Shown here in pieces: positions 1 to 9,801 of a stretch of DNA of 63,021 bases. Source of the DNA: Tritrichomonas foetus. Its lineage: Eukaryota; Parabasalia; Tritrichomonadida; Tritrichomonadidae. The DNA is taken from NCBI GenBank assembly GCA_001839685.1, contig MLAK01000786.1, forward strand, positions 1 to 63,021, in the 5' to 3' direction. Under the pieces are notes generated by a model. That model was not told the origin of the DNA. It did not search any database and saw only the letters and a program-made list of their open reading frames with translations. The position numbers and the translations under genes are program-made. Position 1 is the first letter of the stretch; every line of letters starts with the position of its first letter.

Positions 1-821
1 TAATATCACTTCATTTCTGTATTATACCTAACCAAATATGAACCATATCTACTTTAGGATTACCTTCAACCATTGGTTTGGTTGTTGTTTGTTTTATCCT
101 TTTAGTTGGATATTAACTGGCACCCTTTACTATATTAACTTTACTCTTATTTCACCTTTCGAAGGTGTCATTCGTATAATAAAAATTCAAGCCCGGGATG
201 TCCCAATTTTTTTTTTTCCTTTAAATAGATTCATCTGATTGTTATCATTATTCAAGTGATCTAGATGACGAATGCATTTTTGATTTTTGATCTCAAAAAG
301 TTAAGCATTATTATTATCAAGCCATAGCCAAACTTTTACTTGAATATTTAATTCTAAAACATAGTAACACATTATTCTTAACATAAGAAGACATGTATGT
401 ATGGAAATTAGAACTCTCAAAATTTATCAACGATATGCAAATTCTATTTGATACCGAAGAAAAGAAACCAAACTTATTAAACGCACTGTTACTATCGCCA
501 CGTATATTTTGGGTCATCAAAGAAAATAATATACTAATAAATAAACCAATTTTGAACATACCCTTAAGTACTCACAGACGAAGCAAAATATTTTACAATT
601 AACTTAGCTCTTGATAATGATTATAGTTCATGTTTTGTTCGCATCCGAGAAGAAAGCTCGAGAGAAAAAATATAATCCATGATGATATATAAATCAATCA
701 TTTATTTAATACATAAATATTATAATTAATGGTGAATGAATTCACATGTTAAAAACACTCGTAAGTCAATAATCTGATCAGTTCGTTATCGAGTTATAGA
801 ATTAATTTGATATTCAGTTAA
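1..821. other. Intergenic left edge with possible decayed coding sequence
   Basis: No intact gene is supported here. On the + strand one frame runs from about 228 to 602 and reads like protein (acidic Ser/Asp-rich, then Lys/Leu-rich), but it contains stops at 288-290 (TGA) and 384-386 (TAA). The last piece, 393-602, is open and starts with ATG. I do not recognise the product. It may be a relic of a gene lying further left, or chance in A+T-rich DNA. Confidence 0.3.
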
Positions 822-3446
822 TCAGTTCGTTTGCTGCTGTTCTTGTGATTTATCATTTCCCTCTGTTTCGCCATTTTGCTTTTTCAATTTCTTAATGTAT
901 TTATAGTGATTGTATAAAATTGTAACGGAAAGAAGCAATCCACAAAAATAAAACAACGAAGTCATACCAAAAAAGAAAAAGAACATTAATAAAACACTGA
1001 TAGCAGTAAGTGTTGGAGCTTTTCTAAGTTTTTCTCTCGCTTCTAAAATCTTTTCGTCTACTTTTTCTTCTTCAGGCTTTGTTGAAGGAGTTTCATCTTT
1101 TTTGGTGGATTTCTTTGGAATTTCCATTGGCTTGGCTGTGAAAGGGACAAATGGAATTTTCACACTCATTGCACGAGAAACATTGACGAAAATTTGGTCA
1201 GGAACAGGTTTAATTTCACCTGCTCTCCTTGTTTGCGCATTCGTGATTGGTCGTGCTGCAGGAAGTTCAAAATTCACTCTTCTGTTCACATTACTATTAT
1301 TACTGTTATTCATTTGTTGGCTATTTGTACTTGTGTTTGCGAAACTTGCGAAATTATTTTGATTATGATTTTGATCAATGTTCTGGTTTTGATTTGGTTT
1401 TTGTACTCTGGCGGAGTTTGCTGCAGCGGCTTTGGCTCTCAATTCTTGCATTTGAAGTTGTCTTTGTCTTTCTTGAATATGCTGTTGAAGTGCTTGCTGT
1501 GGATTTGTTGGGCGTGCTGGAGATTGCTGATTATTTTGTTGTTGTTGATTTTGTTGATTAGTTTGTTGGTTTGGTTGCTGGGTATTTTGATCTTCGTCTA
1601 GAGAGTAGTGCTTGTTTGGATTGAAGGATTCGAACTTCATAGAATCCATTGAAGTTCCACTTTGTGAAAATGGAGAATTTGCTTGGAGTGAAAAAGTGTC
1701 AAAGTCATAATCTTCGTAAGTAGAGTTTGGATTGAACGAATCGAATTTCATTGAATTTTGGGCATTCATCATTGGCATATTGAATCCACTCATCGAATCT
1801 ATCTTTCCATTGGTTCCAACATATGGATTGTTAAAACTTCCGAATGAATCAAAGCTTGATCCATTATTCTGGAGCATGTTGAAGCTTCCAAATGAGTCAA
1901 AACTTGCTGCAGAATTCATATTCTGTGCTGGATTCAAATTTGTTGCATCCTGTAATTGTTTATTTGGAATCTGACCATTATTTTGTTGTGACTGGTTTTT
2001 ATTTTGATCATTGTTCTGATTATTACTTTGATTATTTTGTACCAGGCCAGCTCCAGATTGTTGTTGGAACTTTGAAAAGTCAAACGAATCCATACTTTGT
2101 TCGAAAGGCATTGAAAAAGCTCCAAAAGTATCAGTATTTTGAGAAACTTGGGTAAAACCACGCGAAGGAGGTTTAAATGGATCGTTGTCACTTTCAATAC
2201 TGCCAAAATCAGACAATGGAGCATTGAACGAACCACTTGAAAAAGTATCATTTCCAAAATTTATGGAATTTGAATCAAATTGTTGGCTCATTAGCATAGC
2301 CATGCCATCAAACGATACTCCTTCATTTCCAGTTGGTTTAACAAAATTTCTGCCAGTCGGTAAATTTGTGGCTTTTGCTCCAACAGCGGTTCCAAATGTG
2401 TCTGTATTAAAAGCTCCAAATGTGTCAGTTTGTGAATTTGATGTTGATTGGAAACTGTTTTGATTTGGTGGTTTAGGTGGATTTTTGGTCAAATCCGTTT
2501 TTATTATACTATCGAGAGCATCGAGTCTATCCAACCTTTCAGCACGTTTTATAAATGGATGTTCAAGAAGTTGTCCGATTGTCCATCTGTCGTTTGGATC
2601 ACTTTGGACGCAATGTGATATAAAGTCGCAAATTTCTGCAGAATGCATTGAACTAAAACGATAGCCAGGAAAACCTTTAATCGCAATTTCAATCATAGCT
2701 TTGGTTGGCGCGTATTCTGCATAAGGTGGAGCTCCTTCACAGAGCTCGACTGCTGTAATACCAACACTCCATATATCTGCTGGATAGCTGTATGATACGC
2801 CACTGATAACTTCTGGGGCCATCCAATATGGGGTACCGACGAATGTCATGGTTTGGTAATTTCCTGTATCAAATTTTCTGGAGACTCCAAAATCAGCTAT
2901 TTTTATTTCTCCGTTGCTTGTAAGCAAAATGTTTGCGGCTTTGATATCTCGATGAACGATATGATGGTCGTTATGAATAAGTTCGAGGCCTTTGAGCATA
3001 TCATGCATGACGATTGAAATTTGATCTTCACTGAGAACTTGCTGACGAGCGTCTAAAATATCACGTAATGATCCGCGGTCGCAATATTCCATCAATATCA
3101 TTAAAGATCCTTCCAAGGGAACAGATCCATAATAATGAACTGTATAAGGGCTGTCAACGAGACGTAAAAGGTCGATTTCGTTTTTTAATTCGTTTTTCGA
3201 TTTATCGCTATCAAGAAGCTTTTCGTTAATTAATTTGCCAGCCAATATTTTGTTGGATGGCCTGTGAATAATTTGTGCGACTGTTCCGAAGCCGCCCTTT
3301 CCAATAACTCTTAACTTCGCAAAAATCGTGGTAGGATCGACTGAAGGATCAAATTCCCATTCGAGGTTACTATCAACATGAACTGCACGAACTACTTCGA
3401 GTGGCTCAGATATGTCTGCTTTCTTTTGGAAGAGCCCTTTAAACAT
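822..3446 (-). CDS. Ste20-type protein kinase with F-rich low-complexity region and C-terminal membrane hairpin
   Basis: A Ser/Thr kinase of the STE (Ste20/PAK-like) group, 874 residues. The kinase domain occupies about residues 42-305: Gly loop GKGGFGTV near 49-56, the ATP-binding Lys in AGKLI near 71, catalytic HRDIKAANIL near 166-175, DFG near 186, and the activation/APE segment GTPYWMAPEV near 204-213. All catalytic residues are present. Residues 320-740 are low complexity, rich in Asn, Gln and Ser, with about ten short repeats built on Asp-Thr/Ser-Phe-Gly/Asn (DTFGAF, FDSFGSF, FDSFNPN). Near 800-845 two hydrophobic segments form a likely hairpin, followed by a Lys-rich tail, so the kinase is probably tethered to an internal membrane with the catalytic domain in the cytosol. 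The longest frame begins with TTG at 3449; the first ATG is at 3446. Kinase identity is certain; membrane tethering is inference. Confidence 0.95.
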   Translation of the reverse strand: MFKGLFQKKADISEPLEVVRAVHVDSNLEWEFDPSVDPTTIFAKLRVIGKGGFGTVAQIIHRPSNKILAGKLINEKLLDSDKSKNELKNEIDLLRLVDSPYTVHYYGSVPLEGSLMILMEYCDRGSLRDILDARQQVLSEDQISIVMHDMLKGLELIHNDHHIVHRDIKAANILLTSNGEIKIADFGVSRKFDTGNYQTMTFVGTPYWMAPEVISGVSYSYPADIWSVGITAVELCEGAPPYAEYAPTKAMIEIAIKGFPGYRFSSMHSAEICDFISHCVQSDPNDRWTIGQLLEHPFIKRAERLDRLDALDSIIKTDLTKNPPKPPNQNSFQSTSNSQTDTFGAFNTDTFGTAVGAKATNLPTGRNFVKPTGNEGVSFDGMAMLMSQQFDSNSINFGNDTFSSGSFNAPLSDFGSIESDNDPFKPPSRGFTQVSQNTDTFGAFSMPFEQSMDSFDFSKFQQQSGAGLVQNNQSNNQNNDQNKNQSQQNNGQIPNKQLQDATNLNPAQNMNSAASFDSFGSFNMLQNNGSSFDSFGSFNNPYVGTNGKIDSMSGFNMPMMNAQNSMKFDSFNPNSTYEDYDFDTFSLQANSPFSQSGTSMDSMKFESFNPNKHYSLDEDQNTQQPNQQTNQQNQQQQNNQQSPARPTNPQQALQQHIQERQRQLQMQELRAKAAAANSARVQKPNQNQNIDQNHNQNNFASFANTSTNSQQMNNSNNSNVNRRVNFELPAARPITNAQTRRAGEIKPVPDQIFVNVSRAMSVKIPFVPFTAKPMEIPKKSTKKDETPSTKPEEEKVDEKILEAREKLRKAPTLTAISVLLMFFFFFGMTSLFYFCGLLLSVTILYNHYKYIKKLKKQNGETEGNDKSQEQQQTN

Positions 3447-3501
3447 CAATAATTTTAATCAAAAAAGTTTTTATTCCAAAATTAGCCTTTGTTATCAATT
3501 A

Positions 3502-3508
3502 TTTCACC
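3502..3508 (+). promoter_or_regulatory. TTTCACC promoter element
   Basis: TTTCACC followed by TTTT, 81 bases upstream of the HMG-box start at 3589 and on its sense strand. It is one member of the recurrent element set described in the findings. Confidence 0.4.
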
Positions 3509-3588
3509 TTTTACCAAATATCATTGAAGTGTTGTAAAAACAAACTTTTTGAATATTTATTTAGTTCAACAAAAATGAGAAAGAAAAA

Positions 3589-4281
3589 ATGTCATTTTAT
3601 CAATATAATTTAAATATGCCTAGTGTCATTACCAAAAGTTATCAAAAAGATCTCCATTTTTTCCATACCTCGTTCATTATGTACAAGTGGGAGCCTTCAT
3701 TAATTTCTGGTGATTTTTCTTCAATTGATCTTCAAAATCAAATATATGGCTTTAACTACGATAAAAACCCTGTTACACGAGCTATGTCCGCTACCGATAC
3801 CGAAGGCTTTTCTCAATTTCAGCCAACACTCCTTGGGCATAAAAACGATACGACAAATATTGAATATAATCCACTCGACGTTTTCAATAACGCAATGAGA
3901 TATCAAGCCGCAAATACGAAGCCAAGACAAACAAAAACTGTCAACAGAAAAGCTCCAAATTGTCGATCTGGATATTTACTGTACAGTCAAGAGATGCGAC
4001 CCATTATTCAAAGGAGAAATCCTGATCTTGCATTTGGTGAAGTCACAAAAATTGTTGCTCAAACATGGAATGAGCTGAGTTCAGTTGAACAGGAAGATTA
4101 TTGTCATAGAGCAAGACTTACTGCAGAACCAAATGAAGAAAACAACAATGGTGATTTAAACAACCAAGATATGTATTTCAACATGGGTCAAAATGCAGGT
4201 CATGGTGATGATATAGGCCTTGCAATGGGTGATGCTGGTGGTACTGGCCTCTATAATCTTGGTGGACACTTTCCACCTTAA
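3589..4281 (+). CDS. HMG-box DNA-binding protein
   Basis: A 230-residue protein with one HMG box at about residues 118-178. The recognisable core is Arg-Ser-Gly-Tyr-Leu-Leu-Tyr-Ser near the start, NPDLAFGEVTKIVAQTWNEL in the middle, and a final helix VEQEDYCHRAR. HMG boxes bend DNA and act in chromatin or transcription. The N-terminal 115 residues match no domain I know, and the tail is Asn/Gly-rich. A Met at residue 31 could be the true start, since the first 30 residues look unconstrained. It faces another HMG-box gene at 5049-5936. The stop is followed directly by AA, giving TAAAA, which fits the UAAA-type polyadenylation signal of trichomonads. Confidence 0.88.
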   Translation: MSFYQYNLNMPSVITKSYQKDLHFFHTSFIMYKWEPSLISGDFSSIDLQNQIYGFNYDKNPVTRAMSATDTEGFSQFQPTLLGHKNDTTNIEYNPLDVFNNAMRYQAANTKPRQTKTVNRKAPNCRSGYLLYSQEMRPIIQRRNPDLAFGEVTKIVAQTWNELSSVEQEDYCHRARLTAEPNEENNNGDLNNQDMYFNMGQNAGHGDDIGLAMGDAGGTGLYNLGGHFPP

Positions 4282-4553
4282 AATTTCAAATAGGGAATGT
4301 TTATATATTTATTACATTATTGACATTATTTTGGTTTGATGATTAGCTATTTTAGATATACTTTTAATGATAATCGCACAAATCTTGTGATCATAGCCAA
4401 CCCTTAGCTGTGGTCTAGATTCGGAATTCATGAAATTACACAACATTTAGCAAACAGAATATATATATATATATACAGTCACTTCAAAAATTGTGTCTCA
4501 CTAAATAAAGTATGACCACTCAAAAACAAAACAAAACAAACAAACAACAACAA

Positions 4554-4615
<62 letters not shown>

Positions 4616-5048
4616 TTTTTTGATGATTTTCCGAAATTCCTCCATTTGATATACCAACAGCTTTTTCTTCATAATAGATAGTATGCCGTCCCTATGAAAT
4701 AGAATGAAAATAAATTAAAAAATACATTTTAAAAACGTAAATTTACCCAGTTACATTTTGAAAGAAGGAGAAGGGAAAAAAAAAAGACTTTTGTTTCGAG
4801 CGATTTTCAAATTTAAACATGATTCAGATAAAAGAGGAGTATCCAAAAGAACTCTAATTAATTATAAAAAAGCTCTAATTAGTAAATTGTTTGAATATCA
4901 TTCTTAAATGTAAAATCTAAATAATAATTACAATCATAACAATAAAGTTTATATAATATATCACACTTACAAAACAATTTGCTAATGGAAAATCAATTTG
5001 TCATATTACTAACAAAATATATCGAATAATAGAATCTATAACAACAAA
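4282..5048. other. Intergenic region between convergent HMG genes, rich in simple repeats
   Basis: No gene seen. It holds an (AT)n run near 4459-4475, a C/A-rich stretch built on CAAA and CAA units near 4522-4554, then a pure A tract. The rest is plain A+T-rich DNA. Confidence 0.6.
4555..4612 (+). repeat. Poly(A) tract of about 58 bases
   Basis: An uninterrupted A run preceded by graded CAAAA/CAAA/CAA units. It is far longer than the other A runs in the window (about 15-20 bases near 9696 and 57706). Slippage expansion is the simplest explanation; the tail of a retroposed transcript is the alternative. Confidence 0.95.
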
Positions 5049-5936
5049 TTACTTATTCAACCTTTTCATCAGATTTTTCAAAATTCCAGATGTTGAATTC
5101 AAGCTATTTGATGTACTCTTATCATTGAAATTTAAAGTATATGGCGAAAAACTCGAATATGAAAATTGCGTTTCTTCATTTAGAATCTCTTGACTAGAAT
5201 TTCTATTTAATTCAATTGTTAAAACTTTTGGTGTTAGATCAATTGTTTGTGTGTTTCCAAGATACCTACTACTTGATAAGTTATTTTTTGGTTCAGAAAA
5301 ATCAGATTCATTATCAAGATTTTCATTTCTTTCATGTGAGCTCTCTGAATTGAAATGATCGTTTGAACTTAAATTCAAAGATGAGTTATTATTCATATTG
5401 GTATTTTTAGTAGAATTTGTATCTCTATTTTTACCAACAGCATTAATGTTGCTATCGCTATTAGAATTGTTCTTATCATTATTAGATATGTTGTTATTGG
5501 CTGTTGAAAAACTGCTATAAAAATCGCGAACTGCTTGTGGTTCATTATGCCATTGTGCAGCAATATATCGAACAACATCTCTATAACTAAATCCTGGATT
5601 CTCTTTTGCTACTTGTGCTTTTCTATCATTTGCATATCGAAAGAATGGATTAGCTGTAATAAATGCTTTTTTTTCTAAAGATTTCACAGTCATTTCTTTT
5701 TTCGGTTTTGCCGGTTTTATTTTATTTTTTTGATTCTCACTGATTGCATCCATTTCAGTTTGACATTGTTGTTTATAATATTGTCGCACTTCTTGAGTTT
5801 CAGAAGTCCACATAGCTCCAATTACTTTATTGATTTCCCTTTTGCCTAGTGTTGGGTTATCTTTTTGCACTTGCTCCCTTTTATCTAATGCATATTTTAG
5901 ATAAGGAAGCAAATTAGGCTTCCTTATGTGGCTCAT
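5049..5936 (-). CDS. Protein with two HMG-box-like domains
   Basis: A 295-residue protein with two HMG-type modules: residues about 5-63 (NPTLGKREINKVIGAMW then VRQYYKQQ) and about 92-145 (NPGFSYRDVVRYIAAQW then AVRDFYSSF). Both show the three-helix HMG pattern with an aromatic near the N-terminus and a conserved Trp in helix 2, so DNA bending or binding is likely. A Lys/Pro-rich linker separates the boxes. Residues 146-290 are Asn/Ser-rich and probably disordered. ATG at 5936 is the only sensible start, since the first box begins almost at once. The single HMG gene across the shared 3' region may be a distant paralogue. Confidence 0.85.
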   Translation of the reverse strand: MSHIRKPNLLPYLKYALDKREQVQKDNPTLGKREINKVIGAMWTSETQEVRQYYKQQCQTEMDAISENQKNKIKPAKPKKEMTVKSLEKKAFITANPFFRYANDRKAQVAKENPGFSYRDVVRYIAAQWHNEPQAVRDFYSSFSTANNNISNNDKNNSNSDSNINAVGKNRDTNSTKNTNMNNNSSLNLSSNDHFNSESSHERNENLDNESDFSEPKNNLSSSRYLGNTQTIDLTPKVLTIELNRNSSQEILNEETQFSYSSFSPYTLNFNDKSTSNSLNSTSGILKNLMKRLNK

Positions 5937-6043
5937 TCAAAGATATGAAAAATCCAGAAACAACGGTTATTAATCAAATATTTGATAACACAAATCAAAC
6001 GGTCGTTTGAATTCAAAGAAATATTTTGTATCCTCCTTACATA

Positions 6044-6050
6044 GGTGAAA
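6044..6050 (-). promoter_or_regulatory. TTTCACC promoter element
   Basis: Read on the minus strand: TTTCACC followed by TATG, 108 bases upstream of the two-HMG-box gene start at 5936. A second TTTCACC copy lies at 6063-6069 on the same strand. Confidence 0.35.
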
Positions 6051-6135
6051 TTTAAGCCATATGGTGAAATATCAATAACAAAAAAGGGCCCATATCAGTT
6101 GGGTTATCAAATACCTCTGAAAAATTGCTTACTTT

Positions 6136-8097
6136 ATGATAGAAAAGAATGATTCTTTTCATGACTCGATTTTCCTTTACAAAGAAATAAGCCCATCGAT
6201 CGGGAAATTCACATCCAGCGCTGTTTATCGTATTCTTTCATTTTGCTCCAAAAAGAAATTTCTTGTTCTTGCTATATCTCAATATTATCAACACATTTTC
6301 CAATGTACAGTTGGATCATCAATCGAAAAATTAATAGCGACATTACCTATACACAAAAAAGTTGTTTCGGCTTCATTAAGTGTAGATGGCGATAAGCTGT
6401 TTGTTATATTATATTCAGAGCCAAATTGTTTTTCAAAAACTCAAACTTTTACAGCTCAATGCATTATTCCAAATACAGAGTTATCATATCCCGTTTCAGT
6501 CCCCACTAAAAGCTGTCCCAAAATCGAATGTTCAAATAATAATTCCAAATTTGTTTTTTCTGGTGATATTGGGCGTTATGAGACTTATGATATTCAATGC
6601 AATGAAACTGAGTTTAGCATTCACCTTGACAACAAGTCAAAAAGTGGAATATATTGGTGGAATTTAAAACAACGAACTTACCTCGAATATGTCAAATATG
6701 ATTCGAGTAATGATAAATATAAGTTTATTTCACAAAAAATGACATTTCATTTACCGACCCTTCCTAAACCTCTTCCTTTTGAGTTTCACTACTTATCATC
6801 AAAATCCAACCAAAATGTTATTTTTTTCTTAAATCAAAGTGTGTTTGGTTTAATTTTACCTCGCTCTGCATTAGAATTAAGACTTCCGTATAAACGAATT
6901 TTGAATATTAAATTATCAACATTTTCGGCCTTATCGAATGATCTTTTATTTATTTTGTCACCGCAGCGAACCATGCTTTTTGTATTAATTGATTCTTTTT
7001 CACAGCCACGTGCAGCTTTTGAGATAAAATTACATGAAAACTGTCAAGAGGAATTTAAAATGTTATCATCTTTTCATTCTTTTAATTGTATTGACCAAAG
7101 ATTTGGAAACCAACTTTCTTTTTCATTCGATTATGAAAATTTAATCAAAAATGAACCGAGACTTTTTATTCCATTTCTTCATCATTCAGTTTTAAATGAT
7201 GGAAATAAATCTGAAATCATGAAATTTTTATCGAAAGATAGTTTTCAAACTTATTGGACTGGTTCAATTTTTGACGAATATTTCTTATGTTTATTTAAAT
7301 CCGATTTACAAAACGTATTGGCGCCCAGACAGATCGAATTTTTCAATTCAAATATTACTACTTTTTGTCCATCAAGCCAGTTTTCGTATGAATTAGGTTT
7401 ATTTTCTCCTTATCAATCAGATTATGCTGATCAACAAACTATTCCACCACCAATGCTAAACTGGGGAAAAGTAAAATCGAATTATCCCGATATTTTTCAT
7501 AACTCATTTCATTCAAATCCCAACTCCAATAATAATATTAATATTAATAATAATAATGCAGAATCTAATGACGATAATATCACAAATGATATTACTAATG
7601 ATTTAAATAATTCGAATAATAAAGGTGATTCAATTTATGTACATTTAATGAAACTAATTAATTCCTTTGACTTGAATGCACTCCACAAAGAATTGCATTA
7701 TCTTACTTTGTTAAATTTAATAGCTTTGTATTTAAGAATTAATGATTCTTTTTCATATCCAATTAATTTTCCACTCAAAATAAAAGAAACAATTCTTGAT
7801 ACACTTTCTGAGTGTTCCAATGAATTTTGGGAAGCCCACAATCTGGTTCTAAACACAGGGAAAATCCAAGTCAAAAGACCAACTTTTGATAAAAATATGA
7901 ATAATTTAGAATTACAAAAATCATGGTGGAAAGTTCGAACAATGACCCAAATAACTAAACATTCCAATGTTCCCTACGGTGTTTTTGATGCAATTGCTGA
8001 AGCAACTGAAGAAGCAAAAGAACCATCAGCACAACAGGATTTACTGGCTTTTTATAAGCCACTTTTCAATAAAAAGTTTGTTTTAGATGATGTGTAA
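6136..8097 (+). CDS. Uncharacterised protein, possibly GSAP/pigeon-like
   Basis: A 653-residue protein with no signal peptide or membrane segment. The first 400 residues look like repeated beta strands of a WD/propeller-like fold. The order of elements (an N-terminal propeller-like region, a tract resembling IYWWNLKQRTYLEYVKYD, then a helical C-terminal part) reminds me of the gamma-secretase-activating protein/pigeon family. That rests on remembered similarity only and is weak. An Asn-rich insert lies near residues 455-500. The C-terminal 150 residues are helical and well structured. Reality of the gene is clear from length and composition; function is not established. Confidence 0.85.
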   Translation: MIEKNDSFHDSIFLYKEISPSIGKFTSSAVYRILSFCSKKKFLVLAISQYYQHIFQCTVGSSIEKLIATLPIHKKVVSASLSVDGDKLFVILYSEPNCFSKTQTFTAQCIIPNTELSYPVSVPTKSCPKIECSNNNSKFVFSGDIGRYETYDIQCNETEFSIHLDNKSKSGIYWWNLKQRTYLEYVKYDSSNDKYKFISQKMTFHLPTLPKPLPFEFHYLSSKSNQNVIFFLNQSVFGLILPRSALELRLPYKRILNIKLSTFSALSNDLLFILSPQRTMLFVLIDSFSQPRAAFEIKLHENCQEEFKMLSSFHSFNCIDQRFGNQLSFSFDYENLIKNEPRLFIPFLHHSVLNDGNKSEIMKFLSKDSFQTYWTGSIFDEYFLCLFKSDLQNVLAPRQIEFFNSNITTFCPSSQFSYELGLFSPYQSDYADQQTIPPPMLNWGKVKSNYPDIFHNSFHSNPNSNNNININNNNAESNDDNITNDITNDLNNSNNKGDSIYVHLMKLINSFDLNALHKELHYLTLLNLIALYLRINDSFSYPINFPLKIKETILDTLSECSNEFWEAHNLVLNTGKIQVKRPTFDKNMNNLELQKSWWKVRTMTQITKHSNVPYGVFDAIAEATEEAKEPSAQQDLLAFYKPLFNKKFVLDDV

Positions 8098-8350
8098 TCA
8101 ATGATGGAAAACAGTGTAAAATGACATGATATAGTGTTTTGATATAGTTTTTTAAATACAATTTATGCGGATAATTTTTTGACTTTATTTTGGATTTTTT
8201 TCAAATTTTAATCAATGTTTTTCATTTTTATTTCTAATGCGATAGAAATAGAATAAAATCTCAGATGATAAAAAGTGCTTTTATTTTTCATGTTTAGGAT
8301 AGCTAGTATCACAAATTTAAATCCAACATTCTAAATATATATATATAAAA

Positions 8351-9436
8351 TTATACTCTAAGGACATCGAAATATTTTTGGTAGTAATCAATGATTCTAT
8401 CTCGGTAAAAACTCATCATATGTCTTAATTCATATAAATCATTCGTGAAATGTGCAAAATAATTATCATCTCTAATTTTTCGAATTTCTATTTCACTGTT
8501 ATCTTCACCCAATACTTCCATAATAAAACATTCACCTGGTGGGTAAAGTTGAACAGGCTTCACAAACATATCAATTGGATCGTCCAAAATTTCTTTTAAA
8601 GGTGGAGGTTTGGCAGAAAAAGGGTCACTATCAAAAGGAACAAGTTTTGGATTATATTTTTGCTTGCTTATTCTTTTCTTTATAATCTTTTTCAAGTATA
8701 CTCTTAATGAAGCAGGAAGTGCATCTGGCGGCAAATCAACAATGTTACGGAAAGTTAAAAAAGGAACAAAATCCCCTTGCATTATGTAGCTTCTACAGTG
8801 TGCTTTTGTTTGTTCGACAATGTCCAAACTAAAAGAAGCGCAAGGTGCAAAACATATACATTTCATGTCAATATCGGGAATATCTTTGAGAAACATTTCA
8901 GTTACAGCTGCAGCAACTCCACCACCAAGCGAGTGACCTGTCATGATGAATTTTTTAGTTGGATTCTTGATATGAATATCTTTAATAACTTGGAAAAGTG
9001 AAGTATACAAGTGTTGTGAGGTTATGTAAACACCTTTATGCATTAATCCTTTATCGAAATCAACTGCTTCTCCTTTGAAATCTACCAAAAAGTCTTTAAA
9101 ACAATAACTTCCTCGGCATGAGACAAAAATAGTATTTAATTGTTCACTGTCCATAATAAAATATGGAATTTTATATAAATCAGAGTATCTTGTTTCAAAA
9201 ATAATATTTCCAAGAATTTTTGGCAAATTTCGTTCTCTTGGCAGCAAATAAACCGCTTTTGAAAGAAGAACACAATGGTATAACATTATCACTTCACTTG
9301 ACTGCATCCGATAAGGGTCAGTTGGATCAGGATCCGGAAGTGAGGCAAAAACAGATTTCAGAAAAAAGGCAAATGATGTAGGTGGAACTGTTTCAAAAGC
9401 GCTCAAGCTATGGGAACGATTGACTCTGCGAGTCAT
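8351..9436 (-). CDS. Class 3 (alpha/beta hydrolase) lipase
   Basis: A 361-residue serine lipase. The nucleophile elbow GHSLGG puts the catalytic Ser at about residue 169, with the preceding strand KKFIMT. The strand-turn VSCRGSYCFKDFLVDF near 105-120 and MHKGVY near 132-137 match the class 3 lipase/diacylglycerol lipase pattern. Asp near 222 (QGDFVPFL) and a His near 335 are candidates to complete the triad. There is no signal peptide, so it is probably cytosolic and acts on mono- or diacylglycerol or phospholipid; the substrate is inferred from the family. ATG at 9436 begins the frame. Confidence 0.9.
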   Translation of the reverse strand: MTRRVNRSHSLSAFETVPPTSFAFFLKSVFASLPDPDPTDPYRMQSSEVIMLYHCVLLSKAVYLLPRERNLPKILGNIIFETRYSDLYKIPYFIMDSEQLNTIFVSCRGSYCFKDFLVDFKGEAVDFDKGLMHKGVYITSQHLYTSLFQVIKDIHIKNPTKKFIMTGHSLGGGVAAAVTEMFLKDIPDIDMKCICFAPCASFSLDIVEQTKAHCRSYIMQGDFVPFLTFRNIVDLPPDALPASLRVYLKKIIKKRISKQKYNPKLVPFDSDPFSAKPPPLKEILDDPIDMFVKPVQLYPPGECFIMEVLGEDNSEIEIRKIRDDNYFAHFTNDLYELRHMMSFYRDRIIDYYQKYFDVLRV

Positions 9437-9801
9437 TGAAACGCTGTTTAGAAAATCTTATTTCTAAAATTGAATGGAATTCAATGTGTTTTCTTCTCAA
9501 TTTTACATAGAACATTGAAACTTTAATCAGAACTTTTGAGGAAAAATGAACAAACCAATTGAATAGAATATCATTTAATTCCATGAATGTATTTATATGA
9601 ATAAAAATAATTTAGTAAATTATATTTACAAAATACTTTGCTTTCTTCTCACTTTAGGTGGTTGAGGTGAAATTTGAAAAATTGGACAAATATCAAAAAA
9701 AAAAAAAAAAGGTTAAAATTTATCCAAGACATGTTTACATAATAACATTAACTAACAATTATAAATTGGTGCACAAAATACACAAAGAAAGAAAAATTTT
9801 C
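9437..9801. other. Intergenic region
   Basis: Separates the lipase start from the downstream end of the PPPDE peptidase gene. It contains an A run near 9696-9711. I see no gene or recognised element; it must hold the lipase promoter, but no TTT(C/G)ACC copy is on the minus strand near 9436. Confidence 0.5.

Noticed and set aside
1102..2463. Frames on the + strand of the Ste20 kinase tail
   Set aside because: Complements of Gln/Asn/Ser repeats, giving Leu/Val/Cys-rich nonsense.
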